Assembly (NCBI GenBank): GCA_002354005.1
Contig: DEKS01000109.1
Location: 1 to 25,472 of the forward strand
Direction of reading: 5' to 3'
Length of the DNA: 25,472 bases
DNA from: Bacteroidales bacterium UBA2716
Lineage (GTDB): Bacteria; Bacteroidota; Bacteroidia; Bacteroidales; UBA932
Both the position numbers and the translations under genes were made by a program. This document shows positions 1 through 7,692 of this stretch, piece by piece (within the stretch, counting starts at the first letter, position 1; each line of letters begins with the position of its first letter). The notes under the pieces were generated by a model, which made no database searches, was not told the origin of the DNA, and saw only the letters and a program-made list of their open reading frames with translations.

Positions 1-1335
1 GGCCATGACAGCCTTCAGGCTTAGCATGATGCGGGAAAGTTCGCCGCCCGATGCCGTTTTGGCTACGTCTGCGGGCGCATGGCCGGTGGAGGAAAAGACA
101 AAGCGGATGGTGTCGCGGCCATCGGCCCCGGGAGTGGTTTCTTTCACGTGCACCTGGAAAACGGCATGGTCCAGTTCCAGCCCATGCAATTGCGCTTCGA
201 TGGCCTGGCCGAATTCCGCCGCTGCGGACTCCCGCTTCGCGTGCAAAGCGTCGCAGAGGGCATTGTGCTGCGTTTGCAGCGCTTCCACCTCCTTGCGGGC
301 CTCCCGCACGTCGGTCTCCAGCTCCGTAGCATCCAGCACCAGCGACTCCAGCTGGTCCCGCTGGGCGATGAGTTCTGCAATGCTGCCCACCCCATGCTTC
401 TGCATGAGGCTGTACAGCAGGGAAAGCCGCTCCTCCACCTCTTCCAGGCGGCGCGGCGATGCCTCGGTGGCGGCGTTCACGGAAGCAATTTCCTGGGCGA
501 TGTCGTCCAGCTCCAGCCGGGCCGATGTGAGCCGTTCCACCAGCCCATCCAGTGAAGGGATGTAGCGGCCGGCTTTGTCCAGCCATCTGGCGGCTTCCCG
601 GAGCAACCCGGCCGGGCTTTCGCCCTCTTCCGGGGAAAGCAGGTTCTCCGCGGCGCAGAGCGTCTCCTTAATTTCTTCCGCATGCGCGAGCTGTTTTTGT
701 TCGGCCTCCAGCGTTTCCAGTTCCCCTTCCGAGAGATGCGCCTGCTCCAGCCGTTCCCAGCGGGCGTTGTTAAACTCCTGCTGGTCCCGTGCCTGTGTCA
801 GGCGCTGTTCCAGGGCGGAAAGCTGCCGTTTCCCCTCCGAGAGGGCGCTCCAGGCCCGCTTGCACTCTTTTCGCAGGTCCGCACATCCGGCCCAGAGGTC
901 CAGAGCCTCCATGCGGAAGAGCTCGTCCTGCAACTGCAGCGTCTGGTGCTGGGAATGGATATCGACCAAATGGGCCGATAGCTCCTGCAGGACGCTGATG
1001 CTTACGGGCTCGTCATTGGCGAACGAACGCGAACGGCCGCTGGAGGCAACGGTGCGGCGCAGCAGCAGGCGGTCTCCTTCCGAGGGAAGGTCTGCCTGAC
1101 GGAGGATTTCCCGAACCGGATCGTCCATGCTGAATTCCGCCTCTACCACGCAGTGGTCCTGCAGCGGCCCCACCATGCGGGCATCGGCCTTGGCTCCCAA
1201 AACCAGGGACAGGGCTCCCAGCAGGATGGATTTGCCTGCCCCCGTTTCTCCGCTTATAATAATCAAACCCTCCGGAAACGTCGTTTCCAGAGAGCTGATA
1301 AGAATATAATTGGAGACGGAGAGGCTATACAGCAT
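1..1335 (-). CDS. recN: DNA repair protein RecN (3' end cut by window edge)
   Basis: This is an SMC-like ATPase of double-strand break repair. The 445 visible residues hold a Walker A motif GETGAGKS at residues 29-36, a long charged coiled-coil middle (about 150-370), and the ABC signature SGGELSR at 429-435. The family is about 550 residues long, so roughly the last 110, with Walker B, lie outside the window. The ATG at 1335 shares its A with the TAA stop of rpoZ (TAATG), so the two genes are translationally coupled. It is the last visible gene of the minus-strand run that includes bamD and rpoZ. The N-terminus and both visible ATPase motifs are standard, so the identification is firm. Only the missing end is unknown. 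Confidence 0.97.
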   Translation of the reverse strand, partial: MLYSLSVSNYILISSLETTFPEGLIIISGETGAGKSILLGALSLVLGAKADARMVGPLQDHCVVEAEFSMDDPVREILRQADLPSEGDRLLLRRTVASSGRSRSFANDEPVSISVLQELSAHLVDIHSQHQTLQLQDELFRMEALDLWAGCADLRKECKRAWSALSEGKRQLSALEQRLTQARDQQEFNNARWERLEQAHLSEGELETLEAEQKQLAHAEEIKETLCAAENLLSPEEGESPAGLLREAARWLDKAGRYIPSLDGLVERLTSARLELDDIAQEIASVNAATEASPRRLEEVEERLSLLYSLMQKHGVGSIAELIAQRDQLESLVLDATELETDVREARKEVEALQTQHNALCDALHAKRESAAAEFGQAIEAQLHGLELDHAVFQVHVKETTPGADGRDTIRFVFSSTGHAPADVAKTASGGELSRIMLSLKAVMA

Positions 1336-1679
1336 TATTCGTCTTTGCTAATGTCGATGGGGTTCTCGTTCTGGGCCTTGCGGTAGTACAGGTCTCCGTT
1401 TTCGAACTCGTAAATGGCCACCAGGTCCGGTTTGGGCTGACGCTCGTAGTATTTGGAGATTTCGATTTGCTCCTTGTTCTCAAACACTTCTTCCATGGTG
1501 TCGCGGTCGTTGCGGAACTCTTCCAGCTTTTTGGTGAGCTCTCTCTTTTCTGCCATGGCAATCTGGTTGGCGCGTTTGTAAAGAATGACTACCGATTCGT
1601 AGATGTTGCCGGTAGGAGCGGCCAGGTTTTTAATGTCGCGGGTAATCGTGTTTACGGGAATTTTCTTCTTGCTATCCAT
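1335..1679 (-). CDS. rpoZ: DNA-directed RNA polymerase omega subunit (Bacteroidota type)
   Basis: The product is 114 residues and matches the Bacteroidota form of the RpoZ/RPB6-like omega subunit, which helps assemble and stabilise core RNA polymerase. Recognisable parts are the N-terminal TxTRDI segment, the GNIYESVVIL helix, the KRANQIA motif at about residues 36-42, and an acidic middle ending in FENKEQIEISKYYE. The gene lies 55 bases downstream of bamD, and the gap contains a GC-rich hairpin. Its stop overlaps the recN start by one base. I see no TAnnTTTG box in the gap, so it is probably read through from bamD. Confidence 0.93.
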   Translation of the reverse strand: MDSKKKIPVNTITRDIKNLAAPTGNIYESVVILYKRANQIAMAEKRELTKKLEEFRNDRDTMEEVFENKEQIEISKYYERQPKPDLVAIYEFENGDLYYRKAQNENPIDISKDE

Positions 1680-1708
1680 TGTCTATAATACGTTATCTAT
1701 AGTAAATA

Positions 1709-1726
1709 CCCGGCGCCCGGGCCGGG
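1709..1726. other. GC-rich hairpin in the bamD-rpoZ gap
   Basis: CCCGGC (1709-1714) and GCCGGG (1721-1726) form a 6-bp stem with a 6-base loop. An overlapping perfect 8-base palindrome GCCCGGGC lies at 1715-1722. Read on the minus strand the hairpin is not followed by a run of T, so it is a poor intrinsic terminator. It may be an RNA processing or stability element, or may pause transcription, between bamD and rpoZ. Confidence 0.45.
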
Positions 1727-1734
1727 AGTTTCAA

Positions 1735-2538
1735 TTATTTTTTTTCCAAAATCTTCTGCACATTCCGGTAAATGCCATCCAGTTCCTTCCGGTAGTGGGA
1801 CTCCGGATACTCGCCAATAAAGTTCAGGTAGTCGTCGACAAACACCAGGTAGCGTTCCTTTTGCTTTTGCCAAACGCTCAGGCGGGCGTAATGGTAGGAC
1901 GACATGGCCGTGTAGTAGAGCACTTGCTCGCGGTAGTTGTTGTTCGAGTTGTTCTTGAGCACGTTGCGGAGCTTGGTGCGGGCGGCGGGGTAGTCCTCCA
2001 TCCGGTAATACTGGCGGCCGGCCTCATAGTCTTTCCGGTCCAGCCGGTCCTGCAGGTCTGCGAGCATGTGACGGCAGGCCTCCATGTGGCCTTCTTCGTC
2101 GGCGTTCTCGCGCATGTACTCGTTGATGGCCATCATGCAGGCGCGGGTAGGGGTTTGGTCCAGTTCCCAGCGCAGGGTGGCACGATACAGGCAGTCCAGC
2201 CGGTAGAAGCGGGCCTCGGAGGCAAAGGGACTTTGCGGGAAGTCCTGGATAAAACGGGCGAAGTTGGATTCGGCCGTGAAAAAGTCTTTGCCCCGATAGT
2301 TGGACAGGCCCCAGTAGTACTGCACCGTGTCGTCCCGGGCCGTGCCGCTGGTGAGAACGGCCATGGATTCGAACAGCTGGGCGGCTTTCTGGTACTTCTT
2401 TTTCTGGAAGTAGCTCATGGCGGCGTCGTACTTGGCATTGACGTCGCTGGAGGAAAGGAGCATTTCATACTGCGACTTGCAAGCAATGGCTTCCAGTAGC
2501 AGCAGGCCCAAGGCTGCGAATAGGGTTAATTTTCTCAT
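1735..2538 (-). CDS. bamD: Outer membrane assembly lipoprotein BamD
   Basis: The 267-residue product is a TPR-type lipoprotein of the Bam complex, which folds beta-barrel proteins into the outer membrane. A hydrophobic signal segment (residues 4-19) ends at Cys20. The lipobox is Ala-Ile-Ala-Cys, which lacks the usual Leu at -3, but position and context still fit lipidation. TPR-like helices follow, including a YDAAMSYFQKKKYQKAA repeat, a YYWGLSNYRGKDF repeat and FIQDFPQSPFASEARF, the usual BamD signature. The gene sits 6 bases after trxB in a dense operon. Its partner bamA is on the other strand at 9253-11832. Confidence 0.92.
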   Translation of the reverse strand: MRKLTLFAALGLLLLEAIACKSQYEMLLSSSDVNAKYDAAMSYFQKKKYQKAAQLFESMAVLTSGTARDDTVQYYWGLSNYRGKDFFTAESNFARFIQDFPQSPFASEARFYRLDCLYRATLRWELDQTPTRACMMAINEYMRENADEEGHMEACRHMLADLQDRLDRKDYEAGRQYYRMEDYPAARTKLRNVLKNNSNNNYREQVLYYTAMSSYHYARLSVWQKQKERYLVFVDDYLNFIGEYPESHYRKELDGIYRNVQKILEKK

Positions 2539-2544
2539 CTTCAG

Positions 2545-3474
2545 TTAATTTACGTTCTCCAACAGGAATTTCTCCGCGTCGCGGGCGGCCATACAGCCCG
2601 ATGCGGCTGCCGTAACGGCCTGGCGGTAGCGCGGGTCCTGAACGTCGCCTGCGGCAAAAACGCCGGGAATGCTGGTCTCGGAGCTTTTGGCGCCTGTGAC
2701 AATGTATCCGGCCTCGTCCAGCTTGAGCCAGGGCGCAAACAGGGCCGATGCGGGCGTGTGCCCAATTGCGAGGAAGAATCCGTCGATGGCGATGTCCAGC
2801 GTGGTGCCGTCTTTGCGGAGCAGGCGGGCGCCCGTGACGCCGTTTTCATCGCCCAGGACCTCCTGCGTATTGCAGTTCCAGAGTACTTCGATATTTTCCT
2901 TGGCGAGCACCTTGTTCTGCATCACCTTGGAGGCGCGGAAGACGTCGCGGCGTACAATCATGTATACCTTCTTGGCCAGGCTGGACAGGTACAGGGCTTC
3001 TTCGCAGGCGGTGTCTCCGCCGCCCACAACGGCTACGGTGCGTTTGCGGTAGAAGAACCCGTCGCAGGTGGCGCAGGCGCTGACGCCGGCTCCTTTAAAT
3101 TTCTCTTCCGAGGGAAGTCCCAGATAGCGTGCCTGGGCACCGGTGGCGATGATGAGGGTATCTGCTTCAATTTCTTTTTCTGCGTCTATCGTGATGCGGA
3201 AAGGACGCCGGCCCAGCTCTACGGCTGTAGCGACCCCCTGGCGGATATCGGCCCCGAAATTGCGGGCCTGGTTACGCATGTTGTCCATAAGGGTGTTGGC
3301 GTCTACGCCATCCGGCCACCCGGGGAAGTTCTCCACAATGGTGGTGGTGGTGAGCTGGCCGCCGGGCTGGATGCCTTCGTACACAAGCGGGGAAAGGTTG
3401 GCGCGCGCGGCGTAGATGGCGGCCGTGAATCCGGCGGGGCCTCCGCCCAGGATAAGGGTTTTAACGTGTTCCAT
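2545..3474 (-). CDS. trxB: Thioredoxin-disulfide reductase
   Basis: This is a 309-residue flavoprotein that uses NADPH to reduce thioredoxin in the cytoplasm. The FAD-binding motif GGGPAGFTAA is at residues 10-19. The redox CATC disulfide is at 134-137. The NADPH-binding GGGDTA is at 151-156, followed by VRRD (174-177), whose paired arginines favour NADPH. The second FAD motif FAAGDVQD is at 273-280. Length and domain order are those of low-molecular-weight bacterial TrxB. Gaps of 5 and 6 bases to its neighbours imply co-transcription with the LysM protein gene and bamD. Confidence 0.96.
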   Translation of the reverse strand: MEHVKTLILGGGPAGFTAAIYAARANLSPLVYEGIQPGGQLTTTTIVENFPGWPDGVDANTLMDNMRNQARNFGADIRQGVATAVELGRRPFRITIDAEKEIEADTLIIATGAQARYLGLPSEEKFKGAGVSACATCDGFFYRKRTVAVVGGGDTACEEALYLSSLAKKVYMIVRRDVFRASKVMQNKVLAKENIEVLWNCNTQEVLGDENGVTGARLLRKDGTTLDIAIDGFFLAIGHTPASALFAPWLKLDEAGYIVTGAKSSETSIPGVFAAGDVQDPRYRQAVTAAASGCMAARDAEKFLLENVN

Positions 3475-3479
3475 TCGTT

Positions 3480-5114
3480 TTATTTTTCAAGCGTTGTGGT
3501 GTAATCTTTCCGGAAAACAATCCGGCGGACGGCCGTATTGTGGTAATTCCCGTTTTCATCGGGGGCAAACAGGAAGTCCATGTGCATGCCCGATTCCTTT
3601 TTGGCGCCCAGATAACGGGTCCAGGCGTTCCCGTGGCGGGTGACAGCTTGCACAAAGTAGCGGGTGATGTCGTAGCCCTGGAAGGCGAACTGGGAAGGCT
3701 CCGTGCGGAACAGGGCGCGGTAGGAGCGGACAAAACGGTCCACTTCCGGCGCGGTGTAATCGGCAAAATACGCGGTGCTGATGTGGAGCGAGGCGTCGTG
3801 GTAGGCGCTGCCTTCTATGGTGTCGAAGGTGCGTACCTTGGAGGGAGCGTACATCACAATGTCGTAGCCTTTGCCCAGCATAATGCCCAGGTTGCGTACT
3901 ACGTCGCCCATGAAAGCCTCGCTTTCGGTGGCCACCACCACGCGGTTGGTGCCTTCCAGGCTCATTGCTTCCATCAGACGGGTGGGGATGCCGCGGCCTT
4001 CCACAATGGCGTAGTTGAGGATTTCATAGTCCAGGGGAAGACGGGCCATGGCGCTGCGGATGGCTACCGGAGCAGCAATGTTGCCGGCCCCTTTCTCCGT
4101 AATCAAGATTACTGTATCATCTTCCTGGGTGTCGGCTTGCAGCCAGGCAGCCAGGTCTTCGTACTGGTTGTCGGCGGCGCTGGGAACCTGGATGAGGTTA
4201 TGGTAATAGGTGGAAAGCACGGTGGCTTTCTGGTCCAGCGGGGAAATGACGGGGACTTGGCCGTCGACCCGCTGCAGGATGGCTTCCAGGTCCCTGGAGG
4301 CCACCGGGCCCAGTACAAAGTCACTTTTTACCAGGGCGTCCATGGGGGGAAGGCCGGCCGACAGGTCATAGATGTGGGCGGTGGCCTTGTTCCCTTCCGC
4401 CTCCAGGTCTTTCAGGGCCATCAGGACACCCGAATAGAAGTCCATGTTCAGCTGGCCGGAGCGGAGGGGCAGTACCAGGGAGAAGTCCACGCCCTCGTGG
4501 GAACGGATGCTCAGCAAGGTTGTGTCCGGCTGTTCAACGGGAGCCGCCGGAACGGCTTCTTCGGAGGCGGCCGCCACGGGAACGGCTGCCGCAACTGCAG
4601 CGGTATCGGCCGGAGCCTCTTCCGCCGCAACCGCTTTTACGGGGATGCGGAGCACCTGGCGGGTGCTCAGTTTCTTGTTTTTGAGCCCGTTGAGCTCCAT
4701 GATCTCCTTCACCGTTACGTCGTAGCGGCGGGCGATGTCCTCAATGTCCTCGTACCATTTCACCATGTGCTCGGTGTAGGAACCATCCCCCTGCGGGGCT
4801 TTTGCCTCTTCCTGCTGGGCGGCCTCATGATAGGGGATCAGCAGGATGGCATTTTTCTGCAGGCCGGTCTGGCGCAGGGAAGGATTGGCCTCATAAAGCT
4901 CGTCTACGCTCACACCATAGGCTTTGGCAATACCAAAGAGGGTCTGCCGTTCCAGCACCACGTGGGAAAGGTAAATTTTGTCGTTCAGTTTTACTTTTTC
5001 CTTGGAAATGGTGACGGGGGTGGAGACATATTCCTGCGCAACGGCAGCGGTGCTACCCACAAGCAGGAGCGAAGCGAGGAGTGTAAGGAGTCGTTTCATG
5101 ACAATTCTCTTCAT
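3480..5114 (-). CDS. Periplasmic LysM protein with a type-1 periplasmic-binding-like domain
   Basis: The product is 544 residues from the chosen ATG at 5114. It has a signal peptide (1-26, ending AAVA before Gln), two LysM peptidoglycan-binding modules (about 50-95 and 115-158), an Ala/Pro/Glu-rich linker (161-198), and a C-terminal region (about 210-540) resembling the type-1 periplasmic-binding fold seen in LppC/LpoA and ABC-transporter binding proteins. The start at 5114 follows the TAA of the glycosyltransferase gene by one base. An internal ATG at 5099 also gives a good signal peptide and is the alternative. By analogy with LpoA a role in regulating wall synthesis is possible, but this is inference. 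The substrate or partner is unknown. The domain combination is common in Bacteroidota. Confidence 0.85.
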   Translation of the reverse strand: MKRIVMKRLLTLLASLLLVGSTAAVAQEYVSTPVTISKEKVKLNDKIYLSHVVLERQTLFGIAKAYGVSVDELYEANPSLRQTGLQKNAILLIPYHEAAQQEEAKAPQGDGSYTEHMVKWYEDIEDIARRYDVTVKEIMELNGLKNKKLSTRQVLRIPVKAVAAEEAPADTAAVAAAVPVAAASEEAVPAAPVEQPDTTLLSIRSHEGVDFSLVLPLRSGQLNMDFYSGVLMALKDLEAEGNKATAHIYDLSAGLPPMDALVKSDFVLGPVASRDLEAILQRVDGQVPVISPLDQKATVLSTYYHNLIQVPSAADNQYEDLAAWLQADTQEDDTVILITEKGAGNIAAPVAIRSAMARLPLDYEILNYAIVEGRGIPTRLMEAMSLEGTNRVVVATESEAFMGDVVRNLGIMLGKGYDIVMYAPSKVRTFDTIEGSAYHDASLHISTAYFADYTAPEVDRFVRSYRALFRTEPSQFAFQGYDITRYFVQAVTRHGNAWTRYLGAKKESGMHMDFLFAPDENGNYHNTAVRRIVFRKDYTTTLEK

Positions 5115-5115
5115 A

Positions 5116-6231
5116 TTATAAGCTGGAGGCAAAACTGGTCAGTGCATCGCAGAAGCGATGCCAGCTGAGCCGGTCTTTTTCCTCTTCCATGGCTTTTTTG
5201 CAACGCTCCTGCAGGGCAGGGGTGGCAAAATAACGGATAATTTCTTTTCGGATGGCCTCCGGGCTGGCCTCGGGAGACACAATTCCCGTGCCACGGTTGC
5301 CGATGGTCTCTTTAAGGCCGCCCACGTCCGTGACAATCATGGGCACGCCAAAATGGCAGGCGATGGCGCTGATTCCGCTTTGGGTGGCGCTCCGGTAGGG
5401 AAGCACGGCGGCATCGGCCACGCTGAAGAAGGTTTTTACCCGGGAATCCGGGATATAGTCGGGAAAGACAAAAACGCGCGCTTTCCCGGGCAGGGCATCG
5501 ATTTGTGCCTGATATTTGTCGAACGCGCCATAGGGTTCCCCGGCAATGACCAGTTGGTAGTCCTCCGGAAGGTCCCGGAAGGCATCCAGCAAAATGTCCA
5601 GGCCTTTGTAGTCCCGGATGAGCCCGAAGAAAAGCAGGGTTTTCTTCCCGGGGTCCACCCCCAGTTCACGCGCGGCTTCCTCCCGCGGAAGCGCCGCTCC
5701 GAAATGGACATAAATGGGGTGGGGAAGGAGGATGTGCGGCGCCTGGGGACGCAGGGAAAGTAAGTCCTCCTGCACCTGCTCCGACATGCTCACAAACCCT
5801 GTACAGCCGTTCAGGAAATAGCGGGTGAGGGGCTTGTCGAACCAGTGGGGTTCGTGCGGGATCACATTGTCCAGTACCACTACGCTTTTGCAGCCGCAGT
5901 GACGGGCTACATAGCCCAGCGATGGGGCGAACCACGACATCCAGTATTTCATTACCAGAACGTCCGCCTTCCAGGCACGGATGGCCTTGGCGGTCTTGTA
6001 CCAGGAGAGGGGACCAATGGTATCCAGGATGGCGCTTGCCTCAACAGGGGTGGCTTCGTCGTCCGGGGTAACGTACTGGGTTTTGCCGGGAAAAAGCAGG
6101 GACGGATACTGCCTGGAAAAAGAGAAGGCCCGGGTATCATGACATTTTCCCAGTTCCTCCAGCATGCTGGCGTTGAACTGGGAAATGCCGCCCCTGAGGG
6201 GGTAAAAACTGGACAGGAGGGCTATCCGCAC
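5116..6231 (-). CDS. Glycosyltransferase family 4
   Basis: This 371-residue GT-B fold enzyme has an N-terminal acceptor half with a glycine loop after the first strand (PLRGGISQF, residues 11-19). Its C-terminal nucleotide-sugar half starts near LLFFGLIRDYKGLD. The donor-site region reads LPYRSATQSGISAIA followed by GVPMIVTDVGGLKE, the QSG variant of GT4 in place of the classical E-x7-E. It probably adds a sugar, perhaps mannose-like, to a lipid or polysaccharide at the cytoplasmic face of the membrane. Donor and acceptor cannot be read from sequence. The start is GTG at 6231, overlapping the TAG stop of the preceding OmpH-like gene (TAGTG). This supports coupling and explains why no ATG is found here. 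Confidence 0.9.
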   Translation of the reverse strand: MRIALLSSFYPLRGGISQFNASMLEELGKCHDTRAFSFSRQYPSLLFPGKTQYVTPDDEATPVEASAILDTIGPLSWYKTAKAIRAWKADVLVMKYWMSWFAPSLGYVARHCGCKSVVVLDNVIPHEPHWFDKPLTRYFLNGCTGFVSMSEQVQEDLLSLRPQAPHILLPHPIYVHFGAALPREEAARELGVDPGKKTLLFFGLIRDYKGLDILLDAFRDLPEDYQLVIAGEPYGAFDKYQAQIDALPGKARVFVFPDYIPDSRVKTFFSVADAAVLPYRSATQSGISAIACHFGVPMIVTDVGGLKETIGNRGTGIVSPEASPEAIRKEIIRYFATPALQERCKKAMEEEKDRLSWHRFCDALTSFASSL

Positions 6232-6839
6232 TACTTCTTGGCGCTTTCTTTGGTTTTAATGTAAGCGGCGTTGAGTCCGGCCAGGAGGTCTTCCGTGATG
6301 TCCAGGGAAGGGTCTCCGGTAACCACGGGGGTGGACAGGACGCCACCGGCAGTGGTAAGGATGAGGGCATACTGATGGGTGGCGTTGTATTCTACCACAT
6401 ATTCTGCAATGGCGTTGGCAATCTGGTTCATCATCACCTGCTGCTCCTCTGCCATTTCCTGCTGCTTGCGCATGGCATACTGCTGGTATTCCTGCTGTTG
6501 CTGCTGGAGTTTCTGGTACTGGGCCTGGGCGACGGACGTGGTGAGCAGGCCTTTGTCCACCTTGTTCTGGAATTCCGTAGCGTCTTTTTCCAGCTTTTTG
6601 CCACGGCGGTCAATCTCCGCCTGGATGCCGGAAGTTTTGGTCTCGAACACGGAGTTGAGGTCGTTGGCCATGTCGTAGCCGTCCATGACCTTGTCCATGT
6701 TGAAGTATACGATGCTGCCGGCGACGGCTACGCTGTCTTTGGCTGCAGCGGCCTGAGGAGCGGCTGCCTGATTCTGATTGCAGGAAGAGGCGAGCGCTAC
6801 GAGGGCGGCTGCACCCAAAACGATGAGAGTCTTTTTCAT
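6231..6839 (-). CDS. OmpH/Skp-like chaperone, predicted lipoprotein
   Basis: The product is 202 residues with a lipoprotein signal ending LASSC (Cys20). An Ala-rich linker leads into the OmpH/Skp pattern: a short strand GSIVYFNMDKVMDGYD, then a long Gln/Glu/Lys-rich coiled coil (about 70-145) and a C-terminal strand region (YALILTTAGG). Skp-type proteins hold unfolded outer-membrane proteins in the periplasm on their way to Bam. Unlike the second copy at 11896-12468, this one looks lipid-anchored. A TAnnTTTG element 40 bases upstream gives it its own promoter, and it heads the run that leads to bamD. Family assignment is good. Client proteins are unknown. Confidence 0.87.
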   Translation of the reverse strand: MKKTLIVLGAAALVALASSCNQNQAAAPQAAAAKDSVAVAGSIVYFNMDKVMDGYDMANDLNSVFETKTSGIQAEIDRRGKKLEKDATEFQNKVDKGLLTTSVAQAQYQKLQQQQQEYQQYAMRKQQEMAEEQQVMMNQIANAIAEYVVEYNATHQYALILTTAGGVLSTPVVTGDPSLDITEDLLAGLNAAYIKTKESAKK

Positions 6840-6878
6840 GTATTGTTGTTTTTATAAATTATTCAACGGTTTAGCCCG

Positions 6879-6886
6879 CAAAGTTA
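6879..6886 (-). promoter_or_regulatory. Promoter -7 box (TAACTTTG) for the OmpH-bamD run
   Basis: On the minus strand TAACTTTG matches the Bacteroidota -7 consensus TAnnTTTG. It begins two bases past the pdxJ TAA and lies 40 bases before the OmpH-like start. It also falls within an imperfect hairpin formed by CCGCAAA and TTTGCGG at the end of pdxJ. Confidence 0.55.
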
Positions 6887-6887
6887 G

Positions 6888-7610
6888 TTATTTTTTGCGG
6901 ATTTCCCCAAGGTAGGCCTGAATTGTTTTCTCCAGCCCCAGATAAAGGGCGTCGCAGATAAGGGCATGGCCGATGGAAACTTCGTCCGTCCAGGGAATGG
7001 TGTGGACGAACCAGGCCAGGTTTTCCAGGGAAAGGTCGTGGCCGGCGTTGAGCCCCAGGCCGCATGCGCGGGCGGCACGGGCGGTTTCCAGATAGGGGAC
7101 GATGGCCGCTTCCCGGTCCTGCGGGTACCGGGCGGCATAATCGGCCGTATAGAGTTCTACGCGGGAGGCGCCGCAGGCGGCGGCACCTTCCGCCATCCGG
7201 GGCAGGGGGTCGATGAAAATGGAGGTGCGGATGCCCTTGGCCCGGAAGGTTTGGCAAAGGTCCGTCAGGAGGCTCTTGTACCGGAGGGTATCCCAGCCGG
7301 CATTGGAGGTGATGGCACTCTGGCTGTCCGGCACCAGCGTCACCTGGTCCGGCACCACTTCCAGCACCAGGTCCACAAAACTGTCCACCGTGGGGTTGCC
7401 CTCGATGTTGAACTCCGTGGTAATGAGCGGCCGGATGGCGCGTACGTCGCTGTAGCGGATATGGCGTTCATCCGGGCGGGGGTGTACGGTGATGCCCTGT
7501 GCACCAAAACGTTCGCAGTCCTGGGCGGCACGGGTAACGTCCGGCATGTTGCCGCCCCTGGCGTTGCGCAGGGTGGCAATTTTATTGATGTTGACACTGA
7601 GTCGGGTCAT
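6888..7610 (-). CDS. pdxJ: Pyridoxine 5'-phosphate synthase
   Basis: The 240-residue TIM-barrel enzyme condenses 1-deoxyxylulose 5-phosphate with aminoacetone 3-phosphate to give pyridoxine 5'-phosphate in the DXP-dependent vitamin B6 pathway. Family motifs are visible: the N-terminal LSVNINKIATLRNARGG, then HPRPDERHI at 43-51 with its active-site His and Arg residues, TEFNIEGNP, FIDP, VELYTADYA and GLNAGHDLSLENL. Length matches the family. The gene is divergent from nadK with its own -7 box at 7633-7640. The DXP pathway is consistent with dxr at 22827. Confidence 0.96.
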   Translation of the reverse strand: MTRLSVNINKIATLRNARGGNMPDVTRAAQDCERFGAQGITVHPRPDERHIRYSDVRAIRPLITTEFNIEGNPTVDSFVDLVLEVVPDQVTLVPDSQSAITSNAGWDTLRYKSLLTDLCQTFRAKGIRTSIFIDPLPRMAEGAAACGASRVELYTADYAARYPQDREAAIVPYLETARAARACGLGLNAGHDLSLENLAWFVHTIPWTDEVSIGHALICDALYLGLEKTIQAYLGEIRKK

Positions 7611-7632
7611 GGCTTATGCTTTTTATATTGTA

Positions 7633-7640
7633 CAAAAGTA
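7633..7640 (-). promoter_or_regulatory. pdxJ promoter -7 box (TACTTTTG)
   Basis: The minus-strand TACTTTTG fits TAnnTTTG and lies 22 bases upstream of the pdxJ ATG in an 82-base divergent gap. Its expected -33 region falls on the nadK -7 box. Confidence 0.6.
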
Positions 7641-7662
7641 AGGAAAATTCTCAGAAATGTGT

Positions 7663-7670
7663 TAATTTTG
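7663..7670 (+). promoter_or_regulatory. nadK promoter -7 box (TAATTTTG)
   Basis: TAATTTTG fits TAnnTTTG and ends 22 bases before the nadK ATG at 7693. The two divergent boxes are 22 bases apart, so the two promoters should overlap. Confidence 0.6.
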
Positions 7671-7692
7671 GCGTCTGATTTTATTTGTGCAC

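Noticed and set aside
1690..1702. Possible promoter for rpoZ in the TATAGATAACGTATTATAG stretch
   Set aside because: It is AT-rich, but no TAnnTTTG element is present on the minus strand, and a coliform-type -10 is not expected here.
5067..5078. Second GAGCGAAGCGAG copy as an inserted repeat
   Set aside because: It encodes an ordinary stretch (Leu-Ala-Ser-Leu-Leu) of a good signal peptide and lacks the TGTCAT flank, so chance or codon bias is enough to explain it. It is kept only as a note under the intergenic copy.
5099..5132. Alternative starts at 5132 and 5099 for the LysM/PBP-like protein
   Set aside because: 5132 lies inside the end of the glycosyltransferase gene and adds residues ahead of the signal peptide. 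5099 is possible but gives a larger gap. 5114 sits one base after the upstream stop.
3540..5168. Antisense open frame of 542 codons opposite the LysM protein
   Set aside because: It has no motifs, a Gly/Val/His-rich composition and a start inside another gene. It is a shadow of the minus-strand gene.
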